Shown here one piece after another: positions 1-8,369 of a DNA stretch of 13,650 bases. Both the position numbers and the translations under genes were made by a program. Origin of the DNA: Pseudomonadota bacterium (lineage in GTDB: Bacteria; Pseudomonadota; Gammaproteobacteria; Burkholderiales; Ferrovaceae); NCBI GenBank assembly GCA_021794775.1, contig JAJYQG010000111.1, forward strand, positions 1-13,650. The letters run 5' to 3'. The first letter of the stretch is position 1. The number at the start of each line of letters is the position of its first letter. The notes under the pieces were generated by a model. The model saw nothing but the letters and a program-made list of their open reading frames with translations, made no database searches and had not been told where the DNA came from.

Positions 1-640
1 CGGTTCCGGACGACCCCACGGCCTGGTCCCATTGCCCAGGGCCAAACCCCGCCATGAGCGCTTGCAGCTCGCTGGCTGCAGCCATCTCCGCAGCCTGCCA
101 ATTTTTTTCGGTAACCTTCCCCTGAGGAAAAAATTGGCGGCTGTAGCTGAGACAACCCATGTACAGGCTTTCCATGCGCTGCGGCTTGATGCCGCGACCA
201 ATGATGACTTCGGTCGATCCTCCACCGATGTCGACCACCAGCCTCCTGCCACTGACACGAGGCAATGTATGACCAACGCCGATAAAGATCAGACGTGCCT
301 CTTCCTGTCCGGCAATGATTTCAATCGGAACGCCCAGAGCCCCTTCTGCCGCACTCAAAAACGCTTCGGTATTCAGGGCCACACGCAAGGTATTGGTGCC
401 AACCACCCGTATCGACTCTGCAGGCACGCCACGCAAACGCTCACCGAAGCGCCGCAAGCACGCCAACGCTCTTTCCTGAGTCGCCAGGTCCAGCGTTCGA
501 TCCGACTGCAAACCTGCGGCCAGACGCACCGATTCCTTGATGGCATCCAATGTATAGGGTTGCCCTTGGACCACTTTGGCTACCTGAAGACGGAAACTGT
601 TGGACCCCAAATCCACAGCGGCCACCACCGACGTGCTCAT
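1..640 (-). CDS. ppx: Exopolyphosphatase (Ppx/GppA family), N-terminal part, cut by the left window edge
   Basis: Ppx removes terminal phosphate from long inorganic polyphosphate chains in the cytoplasm. Its C-terminus lies beyond base 1, and 213 codons are visible. Seen: the ASKHA phosphate-1 motif AVDLGSNSFRLQV (residues 8-20), GTNTLRVALN (81-90), the EEARLIF segment (113-119) expected to hold the catalytic glutamate, VVDIGGGSTE (135-144) and MGCLSYSRQFFP (161-172). The match to E. coli Ppx by eye is close through the end of the visible part. The ATG at 640-638 is preceded by AGGAG with five bases between, which settles the start. GppA is the alternative within the family, but the neighbouring ppk favours Ppx. 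It lies 67 bases downstream of the OlsB-like gene on the same strand and may share its transcript. Confidence 0.93.
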   Translation of the reverse strand, partial: MSTSVVAAVDLGSNSFRLQVAKVVQGQPYTLDAIKESVRLAAGLQSDRTLDLATQERALACLRRFGERLRGVPAESIRVVGTNTLRVALNTEAFLSAAEGALGVPIEIIAGQEEARLIFIGVGHTLPRVSGRRLVVDIGGGSTEVIIGRGIKPQRMESLYMGCLSYSRQFFPQGKVTEKNWQAAEMAAASELQALMAGFGPGQWDQAVGSSGT

Positions 641-660
641 GACCTCTCCTGCGCCCAAAT

Positions 661-686
661 AGGCTCACTCTACCAGATTGGAGCCT
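661..686 (-). other. Weak inverted repeat between the OlsB-like gene and ppx
   Basis: A perfect 6-base inverted repeat, AGGCTC and GAGCCT, is separated by 14 bases in the short gap before ppx. On the minus strand it is followed by ATTTGG, not a T-run, so it does not look like an intrinsic terminator. It could be chance or a minor mRNA structure ahead of the ppx ribosome binding site. Confidence 0.2.
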
Positions 687-707
687 CCCGGTAACCCCTG
701 TCGGCCT

Positions 708-1490
708 TTAGCCCAGCAAACGTGTCTTACCCTGTGCGGATTGTTTCATGAAGTGGCGCGAATAGCGATGGTCCATCGCATCCGTCGGCAACAGCAACAG
801 ACAGTCGGCCGTATTGAAATCGGGATCCCAGGCAGGGGCCCCGCAGACATAGGCACCAACCCTGAGATATGCCTTGATCAGGGGAGGAACCTCGACTTCA
901 CGCCCGTCATCCAGGGCTCCCAGCGGCAAAGCGCAATGAGGAAAAACGCGCCATTCCGGAGGCGCGCCATGATCCCGTTCCAACTGGCGGTACAAAGCTG
1001 CGGCGGCATGCCCTCCATCGGCCATGCTGATGCTGGCACAACCCATCAGGTATTGCACATGATGACTGCGAATGTATTCGGCCAGTCCCGCCCATAACAC
1101 CGCAATCGCGGCGCCACTGCGGTATTTTGGGTGCACACAGGCACGCCCCACTTCCATTACCTGAGAACGCAGATGGGTCAGCCGCGACAAGTCAAACTCG
1201 CCATCCGAATAGAAACCACCGGCTTTCTCAGCTTGGAGCGCATTGAGAATGCGGTAAGTGCCAATCACTTCACCCGTTCGCGTGTCTCGCACCAAAAGGT
1301 GATCGCAGAGCTCGTCGAAACGATCCTGATCCACACCATGCTCGGGGCTGCGCAAGTGTGCCCCCATTTCTTCATGAAAAACCTGCCAGCGCAAACGCTG
1401 CGCCGCCCGCACATCCGCTTCGGAACGGGCATACTGAAACACGAGACGAGGCTGCCGCAATACGTCTGCACTGTATTCGAGGTGAGGCAT
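708..1490 (-). CDS. OlsB-like GNAT N-acyltransferase (probable L-ornithine N-alpha-acyltransferase)
   Basis: A 260-residue protein resembling OlsB, which transfers a 3-hydroxyacyl group from acyl carrier protein to the alpha-amino group of ornithine, making lyso-ornithine lipid at the inner membrane. Seen: AAQRLRWQVFHEEMGA (29-44), a DELCDHLLV segment (59-67), VIGTYRIL (75-82), GFYSDGEFDL (92-101), the acyl-donor region EVGRACVHPKYRS (113-125), MGCASIS (149-155), PPLIKAYLRVGA (202-213) and FNTADCLLLLP (225-235). This order is that of the OlsB/COG3176 'putative hemolysin' family. There is no signal peptide or membrane segment. The ATG has GGAG six bases upstream. The second enzyme needed for ornithine lipid (OlsA) is not in the window, so the substrate is inferred from family likeness; another acyl-ACP-dependent N-acyltransferase is possible. 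It is transcribed divergently from ppk and toward ppx. Confidence 0.8.
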   Translation of the reverse strand: MPHLEYSADVLRQPRLVFQYARSEADVRAAQRLRWQVFHEEMGAHLRSPEHGVDQDRFDELCDHLLVRDTRTGEVIGTYRILNALQAEKAGGFYSDGEFDLSRLTHLRSQVMEVGRACVHPKYRSGAAIAVLWAGLAEYIRSHHVQYLMGCASISMADGGHAAAALYRQLERDHGAPPEWRVFPHCALPLGALDDGREVEVPPLIKAYLRVGAYVCGAPAWDPDFNTADCLLLLPTDAMDHRYSRHFMKQSAQGKTRLLG

Positions 1491-1498
1491 GGGTCACT

Positions 1499-1527
1499 CC
1501 AATTCGAACCAATATTCCAGCCAATAT
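1499..1527. repeat. Three phased CCAAT repeats upstream of the OlsB-like gene
   Basis: CCAAT occurs at 1499-1503, 1509-1513 and 1521-1525, and the last two extend to CCAATAT. Starts are 10 and 12 bases apart, close to one helical turn. They lie immediately upstream of the ribosome binding site of the OlsB-like gene. This could be a binding site or part of the leader; chance is also possible in a short AT-richer spacer. Confidence 0.25.
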
Positions 1528-1570
1528 CGCTTCCCGCCGTTACCAAGGCATGACGCATTCGTGAATTCTT

Positions 1571-1606
1571 TGTGACTGTTTGTTCAGCCTTTCATAGCCT
1601 GTCACA
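1571..1606. promoter_or_regulatory. Inverted repeat TGTGAC-N24-GTCACA in the divergent region
   Basis: TGTGAC at 1571-1576 and GTCACA at 1601-1606 form a perfect 6-base inverted repeat with 24 bases between. It lies in the space shared by the OlsB-like gene and ppk, where operators for either direction would be expected. The spacing is too long for a simple dimer site. The right arm coincides with the second half of the Pho-box-like sequence, so the two readings compete. Confidence 0.25.
1589..1605 (+). promoter_or_regulatory. Imperfect Pho-box-like sequence upstream of ppk
   Basis: The sequence CTTTCATAGCCTGTCAC resembles the PhoB box, two CTGTCAT-like 7-mers. The second half is CTGTCAC; the first, CTTTCAT, differs by one base from CTGTCAT. 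The spacer is 3 bases rather than the usual 4, so the repeat period is 10 rather than 11. It ends 45 bases before the preferred ppk start, and I find no good -10 at the usual distance. ppk genes are often in the Pho regulon, which makes the location plausible, but this remains a weak call. Confidence 0.3.
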
Positions 1607-1650
1607 TGATTTCCCTTGCCATTCCTTCGGTGATAAACTTGTACCGTATC

Positions 1651-3753
1651 ATGTCCCCATTTCCCTATCCATCCGCAAGCCCCAGCGACACCCATCCGCC
1701 TTCTCGTTACCTCAACCGCGAACTTGGTCTTTTGGCTTTCAATCGCCGGGTTTTAGCCATGGTCGAGGATGATGCCACCCCGCTCCTCGAACAGCTCAAG
1801 TACCTCTGCATTGTCAGCAGCAACCTGGACGAGTTTTTTGAAACCCGCGTCGCCGGGCTGAAACAGCAACTGCACGAAAACATCACACAATCAGGCCCGG
1901 ACGGCCTGAATCCGAAAGAGGTCTACCGCCTGCTCAGTGAAGAGGCCCATGCCCTCGTAGCCCACCAGTACCGCTTGCTCAACGAACGTGTGTTGCCCCG
2001 ACTGGCGGAGCAAGGCATCACCTTCCTGCGCCGCGGTCATTGGACCGAAGCCCAACACCGTTGGGCACGGGACTATTTCCTGAGGGAGGTCAAGCCTGTT
2101 CTTACCCCCATAGGACTGGACACCGCCCACCCTTTTCCACGCATTCTCAACAAAAGCCTCAACTTTGCCGTGGAACTCTCCGGCGTGGATGCCTTCGGAC
2201 GCCCCAGCAGCCATGCCATCGTCCAGGCCCCACGAGCATTGCCGCGCTTCATCCGCCTACCCGAAGATATCAGCGAATGTCCCTACGGGTTCATTTTTCT
2301 GTCTTCCGTCTTGCACGCCAACGTTGGCGACTTATTCCAGGGACTCACGGTAGAAGGCTGTTACCAATTCCGCGTTACCCGCAACAGCGAACTGCTGCTG
2401 GATGACGACGATGTCAGCGACCTGCGCCTGGCTCTGACCGGCGAGTTGCGTCATCGCCAATATGGCGATGAGGTACGGCTCGAAATCCCCGAAAATTGCT
2501 CAGAAGCCATGAGCCGTTTCCTGTTGCAGACTTTTGATCTCAAAGAAACCGATCTCTATCGCGTGGATGGCCCGGTTAATCTGGTCCGGCTCATGCAAGT
2601 GGCCGACATGGTGGACCGCCCCGATCTCAAGTTTTCGCCCTTTTTTCCGCAGCCTCCCCGAGCCCTGAAGGATAACCCGCCTCTTTTTGCCGCCTTGAGC
2701 AAACAAGACATTCTTCTTCATCACCCTTTCCAGCCTTTTACACCCGTCGTTCAGTTTGTCCAGCAAGCCGCCTGCGATCCCGACGTGCTGGCCATCAAGC
2801 AGACTGTATACCGCGCTGGCGACGATTCCGAGCTGATCGACGCCCTCATCGAAGCCGCACGCCAGGGCAAAGAGGTCACGGTGGTGGTGGAACTGCTGGC
2901 ACGCTTCGACGAAGAGGCCAACATCAACTGGGCCTCCAAACTGGAAGATGCCGGGGCCCATGTGGTCTATGGCGTTTTTGGTTACAAGACCCACGCCAAA
3001 ATGTGCCTGATCATCCGACGTGAAGCCGGTGAACTGAAGCGTTATGCCCACCTTGGAACCGGAAACTACCATGTGCGCACGGCACGCCTGTACACCGATT
3101 TTGGCCTTTTCACCGCCCATCCCGAGATCACCGCCGACGTCAGTGCGATCTTCATGCAAATCACCGGATTGGGGCGCCAGGAGAGCCTGCGTCACCTCTG
3201 GCAAGCCCCATTTACACTGCACAGCCAAGTCCTTGCCGCCATCGACAGGGAATGCGAATACGCCGCAGCGGGTCAGAAGGGACACATCATCGCCAAGATG
3301 AACGCCTTGACCGAGCCCATTCTCATCGAGGCATTGTACAAAGCCAGCCAAATCGGCGTTCGCATCGATCTCATTGTGCGCGGCGTCTGTCTGCTACGCC
3401 CCGGGGTGCCTGGCCTATCTGAGCATATTCGCGTTCGCTCGATCATCGGTCGTTTTCTGGAACATCACCGCGTTTACTACTTCCGTCATGGCGGGACCCA
3501 TCAGCTGTACCTTTCCAGTGCGGACTGGATGGATCGCAATTTCTTCCGACGCATCGAGGTTTGCGTCCCGATTCTCGATCCCAGAATCAAGCGCCGAATC
3601 CTCGAAGAGGGTCTTCGCCCTTACCTGCGCGACAATCGCCAGGCATGGCTGATGAATGGGCAAGGACATTACGTGCGCGCCAAACCGGCACGCAATCGAG
3701 CGGCTTTCATCTCCCATCTGTTTTTATTGAAACGTTTATCCTTCTGGACATGA
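1651..3753 (+). CDS. ppk: Polyphosphate kinase 1
   Basis: PPK1 polymerises the gamma-phosphate of ATP into long-chain polyphosphate through a phosphohistidine intermediate. The 700 residues show the family order: an N domain beginning RYLNRELGLLAFNRRVL and SSNLDEFF, the H domain, and two phospholipase-D-like C domains. KTHAK and YAHLGTGNYHVRTARLYTD contain the histidine (His467) corresponding to the E. coli phosphorylated His435. FLEHHRVYYF contains His605, matching the second catalytic histidine, and LSSADWM follows. The length is close to the usual ~690. The start is uncertain: the frame is open from ATG 1606, but 1651 gives the expected short leader, and the 1606 ATG abuts the Pho-box-like sequence. 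Neither has a recognisable Shine-Dalgarno sequence. The stop codon overlaps the sixA start by 4 bases. Confidence 0.96.
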   Translation: MSPFPYPSASPSDTHPPSRYLNRELGLLAFNRRVLAMVEDDATPLLEQLKYLCIVSSNLDEFFETRVAGLKQQLHENITQSGPDGLNPKEVYRLLSEEAHALVAHQYRLLNERVLPRLAEQGITFLRRGHWTEAQHRWARDYFLREVKPVLTPIGLDTAHPFPRILNKSLNFAVELSGVDAFGRPSSHAIVQAPRALPRFIRLPEDISECPYGFIFLSSVLHANVGDLFQGLTVEGCYQFRVTRNSELLLDDDDVSDLRLALTGELRHRQYGDEVRLEIPENCSEAMSRFLLQTFDLKETDLYRVDGPVNLVRLMQVADMVDRPDLKFSPFFPQPPRALKDNPPLFAALSKQDILLHHPFQPFTPVVQFVQQAACDPDVLAIKQTVYRAGDDSELIDALIEAARQGKEVTVVVELLARFDEEANINWASKLEDAGAHVVYGVFGYKTHAKMCLIIRREAGELKRYAHLGTGNYHVRTARLYTDFGLFTAHPEITADVSAIFMQITGLGRQESLRHLWQAPFTLHSQVLAAIDRECEYAAAGQKGHIIAKMNALTEPILIEALYKASQIGVRIDLIVRGVCLLRPGVPGLSEHIRVRSIIGRFLEHHRVYYFRHGGTHQLYLSSADWMDRNFFRRIEVCVPILDPRIKRRILEEGLRPYLRDNRQAWLMNGQGHYVRAKPARNRAAFISHLFLLKRLSFWT

Positions 3754-4220
3754 GCATATCCCATTTGTTGTTATGGCGTCACGCCGAAGCCGAGGAAGGT
3801 TACCCAGACGAACAGCGCAACCTGACCGATCGTGGCGGCCGTCAGGCAAAGGCTGTGGCACGTTGGCTTGATCGCCATTTGCCACAGCCTTGCCGCGTGC
3901 TGGTCAGTCCCGCGCAACGGACACAACAAACCGTGCAAGCCTACATACCCCAAGCCGAAACGCGCGACGCGCTGGGCACTTCAGCCTCGATTCATGACCT
4001 GCTAAGGGTCACCGGCTGGCCCAACAACCCACTTCACGCCACCACCCTGATCGTTGGGCATCAACCCACTCTGGGACAAGTGGCCGCTCTGTTGTTGACG
4101 GGTGAACCTGCGCTCTGGAGTATACGCAAAGGAGCGTTGTGGTGGCTGACCCAGCGGATTCGTCAAGGTCAGCATCAAATCGTTTTGCGTACTATTGTCG
4201 ATCCCGAATTTTTGCCCTAG
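3750..4220 (+). CDS. sixA: Phosphohistidine phosphatase SixA
   Basis: A 156-residue histidine-phosphatase-superfamily protein. In E. coli, SixA removes phosphate from phosphohistidine domains such as that of ArcB and from the nitrogen PTS. Seen: LLWRHAEAEEG with the catalytic Arg10-His11 pair, NLTDRGGRQA (24-33), LVSPAQRTQQT (51-61) with the conserved arginine, and IVGHQPTLG (101-109) with the second histidine. The size matches SixA rather than the longer phosphoglycerate mutases. The start is the ATG in the ATGA overlap with the ppk stop; the reading frame is open further upstream inside ppk, but the RHA motif fixes the N-terminus. There is no strong Shine-Dalgarno, so translation is probably coupled to ppk. 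The stop lies 3 bases from the glmM stop on the other strand. Confidence 0.9.
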   Translation: MSISHLLLWRHAEAEEGYPDEQRNLTDRGGRQAKAVARWLDRHLPQPCRVLVSPAQRTQQTVQAYIPQAETRDALGTSASIHDLLRVTGWPNNPLHATTLIVGHQPTLGQVAALLLTGEPALWSIRKGALWWLTQRIRQGQHQIVLRTIVDPEFLP

Positions 4221-4223
4221 GCG

Positions 4224-4251
4224 TCAGGCGACAGCCTCACTCACCGCCTGA
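4224..4251. other. Hairpin-forming inverted repeat at the sixA/glmM convergent junction
   Basis: TCAGGCG (4224-4230) and CGCCTGA (4245-4251) are a perfect 7-base inverted repeat with a 14-base loop. The repeat lies in the last codons and stop of glmM, directly after the sixA stop. No T-run follows on either strand, so it is not a standard intrinsic terminator. It could still stabilise or protect the 3' ends of both transcripts. Confidence 0.35.
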
Positions 4252-5579
4252 GCAATTTGCTCAGCCCAGCGATTGACACGGACCTCTTCCTCTCCCTCGA
4301 CCATGACCCGAATCAGGGGTTCGGTTCCCGAAGGACGCAACAGCACACGACCTTTTTCGGCAAGATCAGCCTCAGCGTCTGCTACCGCTTGCACAACACC
4401 AGGTACGCTTTTGATGTCGACCGCCCGCGCCGCACGAACATTGACGAGACGCTGCGGATACAACCTGACTTCGGCGGTGTACCCTGCCAGCCCAACCCCC
4501 TGGCTGACCAGCGCAGCCAAGACCTGAAGCGCAGAAATGATGCCATCGCCCGTACTATGCTTATCACGACAGATCAGATGCCCCGAGTTTTCGCCACCCC
4601 AGAGCCAGCCCCGTTCCAGCATCATTTCCAGCACATACGGATCACCCACGCGAGCACGGGCAAAGGGAATGCGGCGGCGTTCAAAAGCTTTTTCGATGGC
4701 CATATTGGTCATCAAGGTTCCCACCACCCCTCCCGCAAAACCGGGCAATGACTGGCGATGCTTGACGACGGCATAAAGCAATTGATCGCCATCGTAAGAT
4801 TGCCCTTGCTCATCGACCATGATCAAGCGATCACCATCTCCATCCAGGGCTATGCCCAAATGAGCCTGATGGGCCAGTACCGCTTCCTGCACGGCAGCCA
4901 CATGCGTGGCCCCACAATGGTCATTGATGTTGGTTCCATTCGGTGCATTGCCGATGGCAATGACTTCTGCTCCCAGTTCATGGAATACCAGGGGAGCGAT
5001 GTGGTAGGTCGCTCCATGGGCACAATCCACCACCAGTTTCAATCCTTTGAGGTCGAGATTGGAGGGAAAGGTGCTTTTGCAAAATTCAATGTAGCGCCCC
5101 GCAGCATCGTTCATACGTCGCACATGCCCCAGTTGCGCCGAAGGTTGGCAAGACCAGGACTGTTCCAGCAATCCCTCGATCTCCAGTTCCACACTGTCGG
5201 GCAGTTTCATGCCATCGGCGGAAAAAAACTTGACCCCGTTGTCTTCGAAAGGATTATGGGAAGCGCTGATCATCACACCTGCCTGCAGTCGCAAAGCACG
5301 CACCAGATAAGCCACAGCCGGGGTAGGCATGGGCCCCAACAGGATAACATCCACCCCTGCTGCCGATAGTCCAGCCTCCAGCGCCGACTCAATCATGTAT
5401 CCTGAGATACGGGTATCCTTACCGACAATGACCACCGGTCGTTCCTGTCTCACACCCATTTCATGGCGTGCCAGCACCGTCCCCGCAGCGAAACCGAGGT
5501 TCAGCATCACCTCTGGTGTCATCGGCCGTTCGCCAACCTTGCCTCGAATGCCATCCGTACCAAAGAAACGTCGCGTCAT
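4224..5579 (-). CDS. glmM: Phosphoglucosamine mutase GlmM
   Basis: GlmM converts glucosamine-6-phosphate to glucosamine-1-phosphate in the cytoplasm, feeding UDP-GlcNAc synthesis for peptidoglycan and lipopolysaccharide. The 451 residues show [11 protein letters not shown] at the N-terminus, [10 protein letters not shown] (53-62), [11 protein letters not shown] (82-92), the active-site loop [12 protein letters not shown] with the phosphoserine expected at Ser107, the metal-binding DGDGDRLI, the sugar-binding GGENSGH, and the C-terminal phosphate-binding [12 protein letters not shown]. The frame is open nine codons further upstream, but the ATG at 5579 gives the family N-terminus and has AAGGAG eight bases upstream. 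It overlaps the folP stop by 4 bases (ATGA), so the two are probably translationally coupled, as in the conserved ftsH-folP-glmM cluster. Confidence 0.97.
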   Translation of the reverse strand: MTRRFFGTDGIRGKVGERPMTPEVMLNLGFAAGTVLARHEMGVRQERPVVIVGKDTRISGYMIESALEAGLSAAGVDVILLGPMPTPAVAYLVRALRLQAGVMISASHNPFEDNGVKFFSADGMKLPDSVELEIEGLLEQSWSCQPSAQLGHVRRMNDAAGRYIEFCKSTFPSNLDLKGLKLVVDCAHGATYHIAPLVFHELGAEVIAIGNAPNGTNINDHCGATHVAAVQEAVLAHQAHLGIALDGDGDRLIMVDEQGQSYDGDQLLYAVVKHRQSLPGFAGGVVGTLMTNMAIEKAFERRRIPFARARVGDPYVLEMMLERGWLWGGENSGHLICRDKHSTGDGIISALQVLAALVSQGVGLAGYTAEVRLYPQRLVNVRAARAVDIKSVPGVVQAVADAEADLAEKGRVLLRPSGTEPLIRVMVEGEEEVRVNRWAEQIAQAVSEAVA

Positions 5580-6430
5580 CTTGCCTTCTCCTTCAGTCGA
5601 GTCCAAATATCAAGAGCCTGGCGACTTTCCGCCACATCGTGTACACGCACCATGGAGGCCCCGGCCTGCACAGCCCAAAGCATAGCCGCCAAACTTCCGC
5701 CGGTTCTATGCATGGGGGCTACCGTGCCGGGCTGATCGACCAACATCGATTTGCGCGATAGTCCTGCGAGAAGGGCATAGCCCGAATCGACCAAGGCATC
5801 GAGGTGGGCGAGCAGCGCCAGATTATGGTCGCGGGTCTTGCCAAAGCCAAAACCGGGATCGATGAGGATTCGATCACGCCCCACGCCTTGCCGCTCCAGC
5901 CAACGTGCCCGACCGACAAGAAAATGTCGAACTTCCTGGACAACATCGCCAGCATAGTACGGCTCACGCTGCATCGATTCCGGCTCACCCTGCATGTGCA
6001 TCAGGCATACCGCCACGTCATGGTTCAGGAGGCAATCCAGAGAAGCAGGATCGGTCAACGCCTCAATGTCATTGACCAGCGTCGCCCCCGCCGCTACGGC
6101 TTTTTGCATGACTTCTGCATGACGCGTATCCACGGAAATGGGTCTGTCCAGGTCGGAAGCCAAGCGTTCGATCACCGGGATGATGCGCCGACATTCTTCT
6201 TGAATGGGAACCGGACTGGCGCCAGGGCGAGTGGACTCGCCTCCAACGTCGATCAGGTCCGCTCCCTCGGCGACCATTTCCTGAGCACGTGTCAAGGCAG
6301 AAGCCGTATCGCCATAACGACCACCATCGGAAAATGAATCCGGGGTAACGTTGAGGATCCCCATGATCAAGGGACGCTCACAGGACATGACCCTCGACCC
6401 ACAACGCACGGCTGGCCTAAGCATCGCCAT
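5576..6430 (-). CDS. folP: Dihydropteroate synthase
   Basis: FolP condenses 7,8-dihydropterin pyrophosphate with p-aminobenzoate to 7,8-dihydropteroate in folate synthesis; it is the sulfonamide target. Seen in the 284-residue TIM-barrel protein: [16 protein letters not shown] (22-37), [11 protein letters not shown] (61-71), ISVDT (98-102), NDI (120-122), LMHMQG (143-148), DPGFGFGKT (191-199), LAGLSRKSM (221-229) and RVHDV (262-266). All usual loops are intact, and I see no insertion in the sulfonamide-resistance-associated regions. The start is the ATG at 6430, with AAAGG five bases upstream; an ATG at 6424 and a TTG at 6433 are alternatives. It follows ftsH by 28 bases and overlaps glmM by 4, so all three probably share a transcript. 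Confidence 0.96.
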   Translation of the reverse strand: MAMLRPAVRCGSRVMSCERPLIMGILNVTPDSFSDGGRYGDTASALTRAQEMVAEGADLIDVGGESTRPGASPVPIQEECRRIIPVIERLASDLDRPISVDTRHAEVMQKAVAAGATLVNDIEALTDPASLDCLLNHDVAVCLMHMQGEPESMQREPYYAGDVVQEVRHFLVGRARWLERQGVGRDRILIDPGFGFGKTRDHNLALLAHLDALVDSGYALLAGLSRKSMLVDQPGTVAPMHRTGGSLAAMLWAVQAGASMVRVHDVAESRQALDIWTRLKEKAR

Positions 6431-6458
6431 CAAACCCTTTCAGCCACAACCCGGCCTG

Positions 6459-8369
6459 TCAAACTTCCTGGGCAGGTTGTGTCGTCGCCGTGGCCGAAGG
6501 GGTAGGTGCCGCCGGTGGCATGGCCGACGGCTTGCTGGGGGGGTTGGGCGTGGCCGCGCTGGGTTTGGGCGGACGTGGAGGCCGTCCGTTCATGATGTCG
6601 TCAATTTGTTCTGCATCGATGGTTTCCCATTCCAACAGGGCATGCGCCATCGCCTCCATTTCACTGCGATGGGATTCGATCAGGCTCCGCGCCAGGCCAT
6701 ACTGTTCATCGATGATGCGGCGTATCTCACTGTCAACCTTTTGCATGGTGGCTTCGGAGACATTCTTATGGGTGGCAATGGAACGACCCAGGAAAACTTC
6801 CCCTTCGTTCTCGCCGTACACCATGGTCCCCAAGGAACTGGACATGCCCCACTGGGTCACCATGCGCCGCGCCATATCGGTGGCACGCTCAAAGTCATTG
6901 CTGGCGCCAGTGGTCATCTGATTCATGAACACTTCTTCGGCAATGCGCCCACCGAACAGAACCGCAATGTTTTGCAAAATCTGGTCACGATTCATGCTGT
7001 AACGATCTTCCGTAGGCAATTGCATGGTAACCCCCAAAGCACGTCCGCGCGGAATGATGGTCACCTTATGCACGGGGTCGGTACGATCCAGCAAACGGGC
7101 CACCACCGCGTGCCCCGCTTCGTGATAGGCCGTGTTACGACGCTCTTGCTCGGGCATCACGATGGAACGTCGCTCTGCGCCCATGATGATCTTATCCTTG
7201 GCACGCTCGAAGTCTTCCATGTCCACCAGACGTTTGTTGCCTCGCGCCGCAAAAAGAGCAGATTCATTCACCAAATTGGCCAAATCGGCACCGGAAAACC
7301 CTGGGGTCCCCCGAGCAATGATGTCGGCACGAACATCGGGCGCAATCGGTACCTTGCGCATATGCACCATCAGAATCTGCTCGCGACCACGAATGTCCGG
7401 CAATGGCACCACCACCTGGCGATCAAAACGCCCAGGGCGTAACAAGGCCGGGTCGAGCACATCCGGGCGGTTGGTCGCCGCAATCACGATCACCCCGGCG
7501 GTCCCCTCAAAACCATCCATTTCCACCAACATCTGGTTCAGGGTTTGCTCCCGTTCGTCATTGCCCCCACCCAAACCAGCACCACGCTGACGCCCGACCG
7601 CATCGATCTCATCGATGAACACGATGCAAGGAGCATTCTTTTTGGCCTGTTCAAACATGTCGCGCACACGCGCCGCACCCACGCCCACGAACATTTCGAC
7701 AAAATCCGAACCGGAAATGCTGAAGAAGGGAACTTTGGCCTCTCCGGCAATGGCTCGGGCCAGCAAGGTCTTTCCTGTTCCGGGACTTCCCACCATCAAT
7801 ACGCCGCGCGGTATACGACCACCAAGCTTCTGGAACTTGCTGGGGTCACGCAAAAACTCGACCAGCTCTCCCACTTCTTCTTTGGCTTCGTCGACTCCAG
7901 CCACATCGGCGAAGGTCACAGGATTGGTGTTCTCATCCAGCATGCGCGCACGACTTTTGCCAAACGAAAACGCACCTCCCCGACCTCCACCCTGCATCTG
8001 ACGCATGAAGAAGATCCACACGGCCACCAACAGAAGCATGGGGAACCATGACATCAGCATGTTCATGAACAACGAAGGTTCTTCTTCAGGCTTGGCGGTG
8101 ACATTGACACCATACTTGAGCAAATCGCTGACCAACCACGGATCGGAAGGTGTATAGGTCGTGAAAGGTTTTCCATCGGAACGCTCGCCGTGCAGGGCGC
8201 GGCCATCCATGATGACCTTGCTGACATGACCGGCCTTCATTTCGTCGATGAACGAGGAATAGCTCAAAACATCACCGGAGGGTTGATGCCCCTGGAACTG
8301 GCTCACCAACAACATCAACACCAGTCCCACAAACAGCCAGGCCAACACGTTTTTCACAATACTATTCAA
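6459..8369 (-). CDS. ftsH: ATP-dependent zinc metalloprotease FtsH (TTG start)
   Basis: FtsH is a hexameric inner-membrane AAA+ protease that extracts and degrades membrane proteins and regulators. In the 636 residues, a membrane segment (about 8-24) is followed by a periplasmic stretch, a second membrane segment ([19 protein letters not shown]), Walker A GSPGTGKT with Lys200, Walker B IVFIDEID, the second region of homology ending RPGRFDR, and the zinc motif HEAGH (416-420). The final ~40 residues are a Pro/Ala/Ser/Thr-rich tail. No ATG fits the N-terminus. The TTG at 8369 gives MNSIVKNV, the family start, and sits six bases after a strong GGAGGA; a TTG at 8375 is too close to that site. A serine replaces the usual second proline of Walker A, as in other betaproteobacterial FtsH proteins I recall. 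It follows rlmE by 73 bases. Confidence 0.97.
   Translation of the reverse strand: MNSIVKNVLAWLFVGLVLMLLVSQFQGHQPSGDVLSYSSFIDEMKAGHVSKVIMDGRALHGERSDGKPFTTYTPSDPWLVSDLLKYGVNVTAKPEEEPSLFMNMLMSWFPMLLLVAVWIFFMRQMQGGGRGGAFSFGKSRARMLDENTNPVTFADVAGVDEAKEEVGELVEFLRDPSKFQKLGGRIPRGVLMVGSPGTGKTLLARAIAGEAKVPFFSISGSDFVEMFVGVGAARVRDMFEQAKKNAPCIVFIDEIDAVGRQRGAGLGGGNDEREQTLNQMLVEMDGFEGTAGVIVIAATNRPDVLDPALLRPGRFDRQVVVPLPDIRGREQILMVHMRKVPIAPDVRADIIARGTPGFSGADLANLVNESALFAARGNKRLVDMEDFERAKDKIIMGAERRSIVMPEQERRNTAYHEAGHAVVARLLDRTDPVHKVTIIPRGRALGVTMQLPTEDRYSMNRDQILQNIAVLFGGRIAEEVFMNQMTTGASNDFERATDMARRMVTQWGMSSSLGTMVYGENEGEVFLGRSIATHKNVSEATMQKVDSEIRRIIDEQYGLARSLIESHRSEMEAMAHALLEWETIDAEQIDDIMNGRPPRPPKPSAATPNPPSKPSAMPPAAPTPSATATTQPAQEV

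Noticed and set aside
32..694. Open reading frame of 220 codons on the plus strand at the left edge
   Set aside because: Codon-aligned antisense to ppx, whose conserved motifs lie on the other strand.
2500..3351. Open reading frame of 283 codons on the minus strand over ppk
   Set aside because: Codon-aligned antisense shadow of ppk; ppk itself has intact motifs throughout.
4758..5369. Open reading frame of 203 codons on the plus strand over glmM
   Set aside because: Codon-aligned antisense shadow of glmM.
6351..7442. Open reading frame of 363 codons on the plus strand over ftsH and the start of folP
   Set aside because: It is codon-aligned antisense to ftsH and lacks recognisable domains; same explanation as over carB.
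7767..7790. Serine in the FtsH Walker A motif (GSPGTGKT instead of GPPGTGKT)
   Set aside because: The essential Gly-Lys-Thr is intact, and I recall the same form in Neisseria and other betaproteobacterial FtsH proteins, so it is a lineage trait and not a defect.
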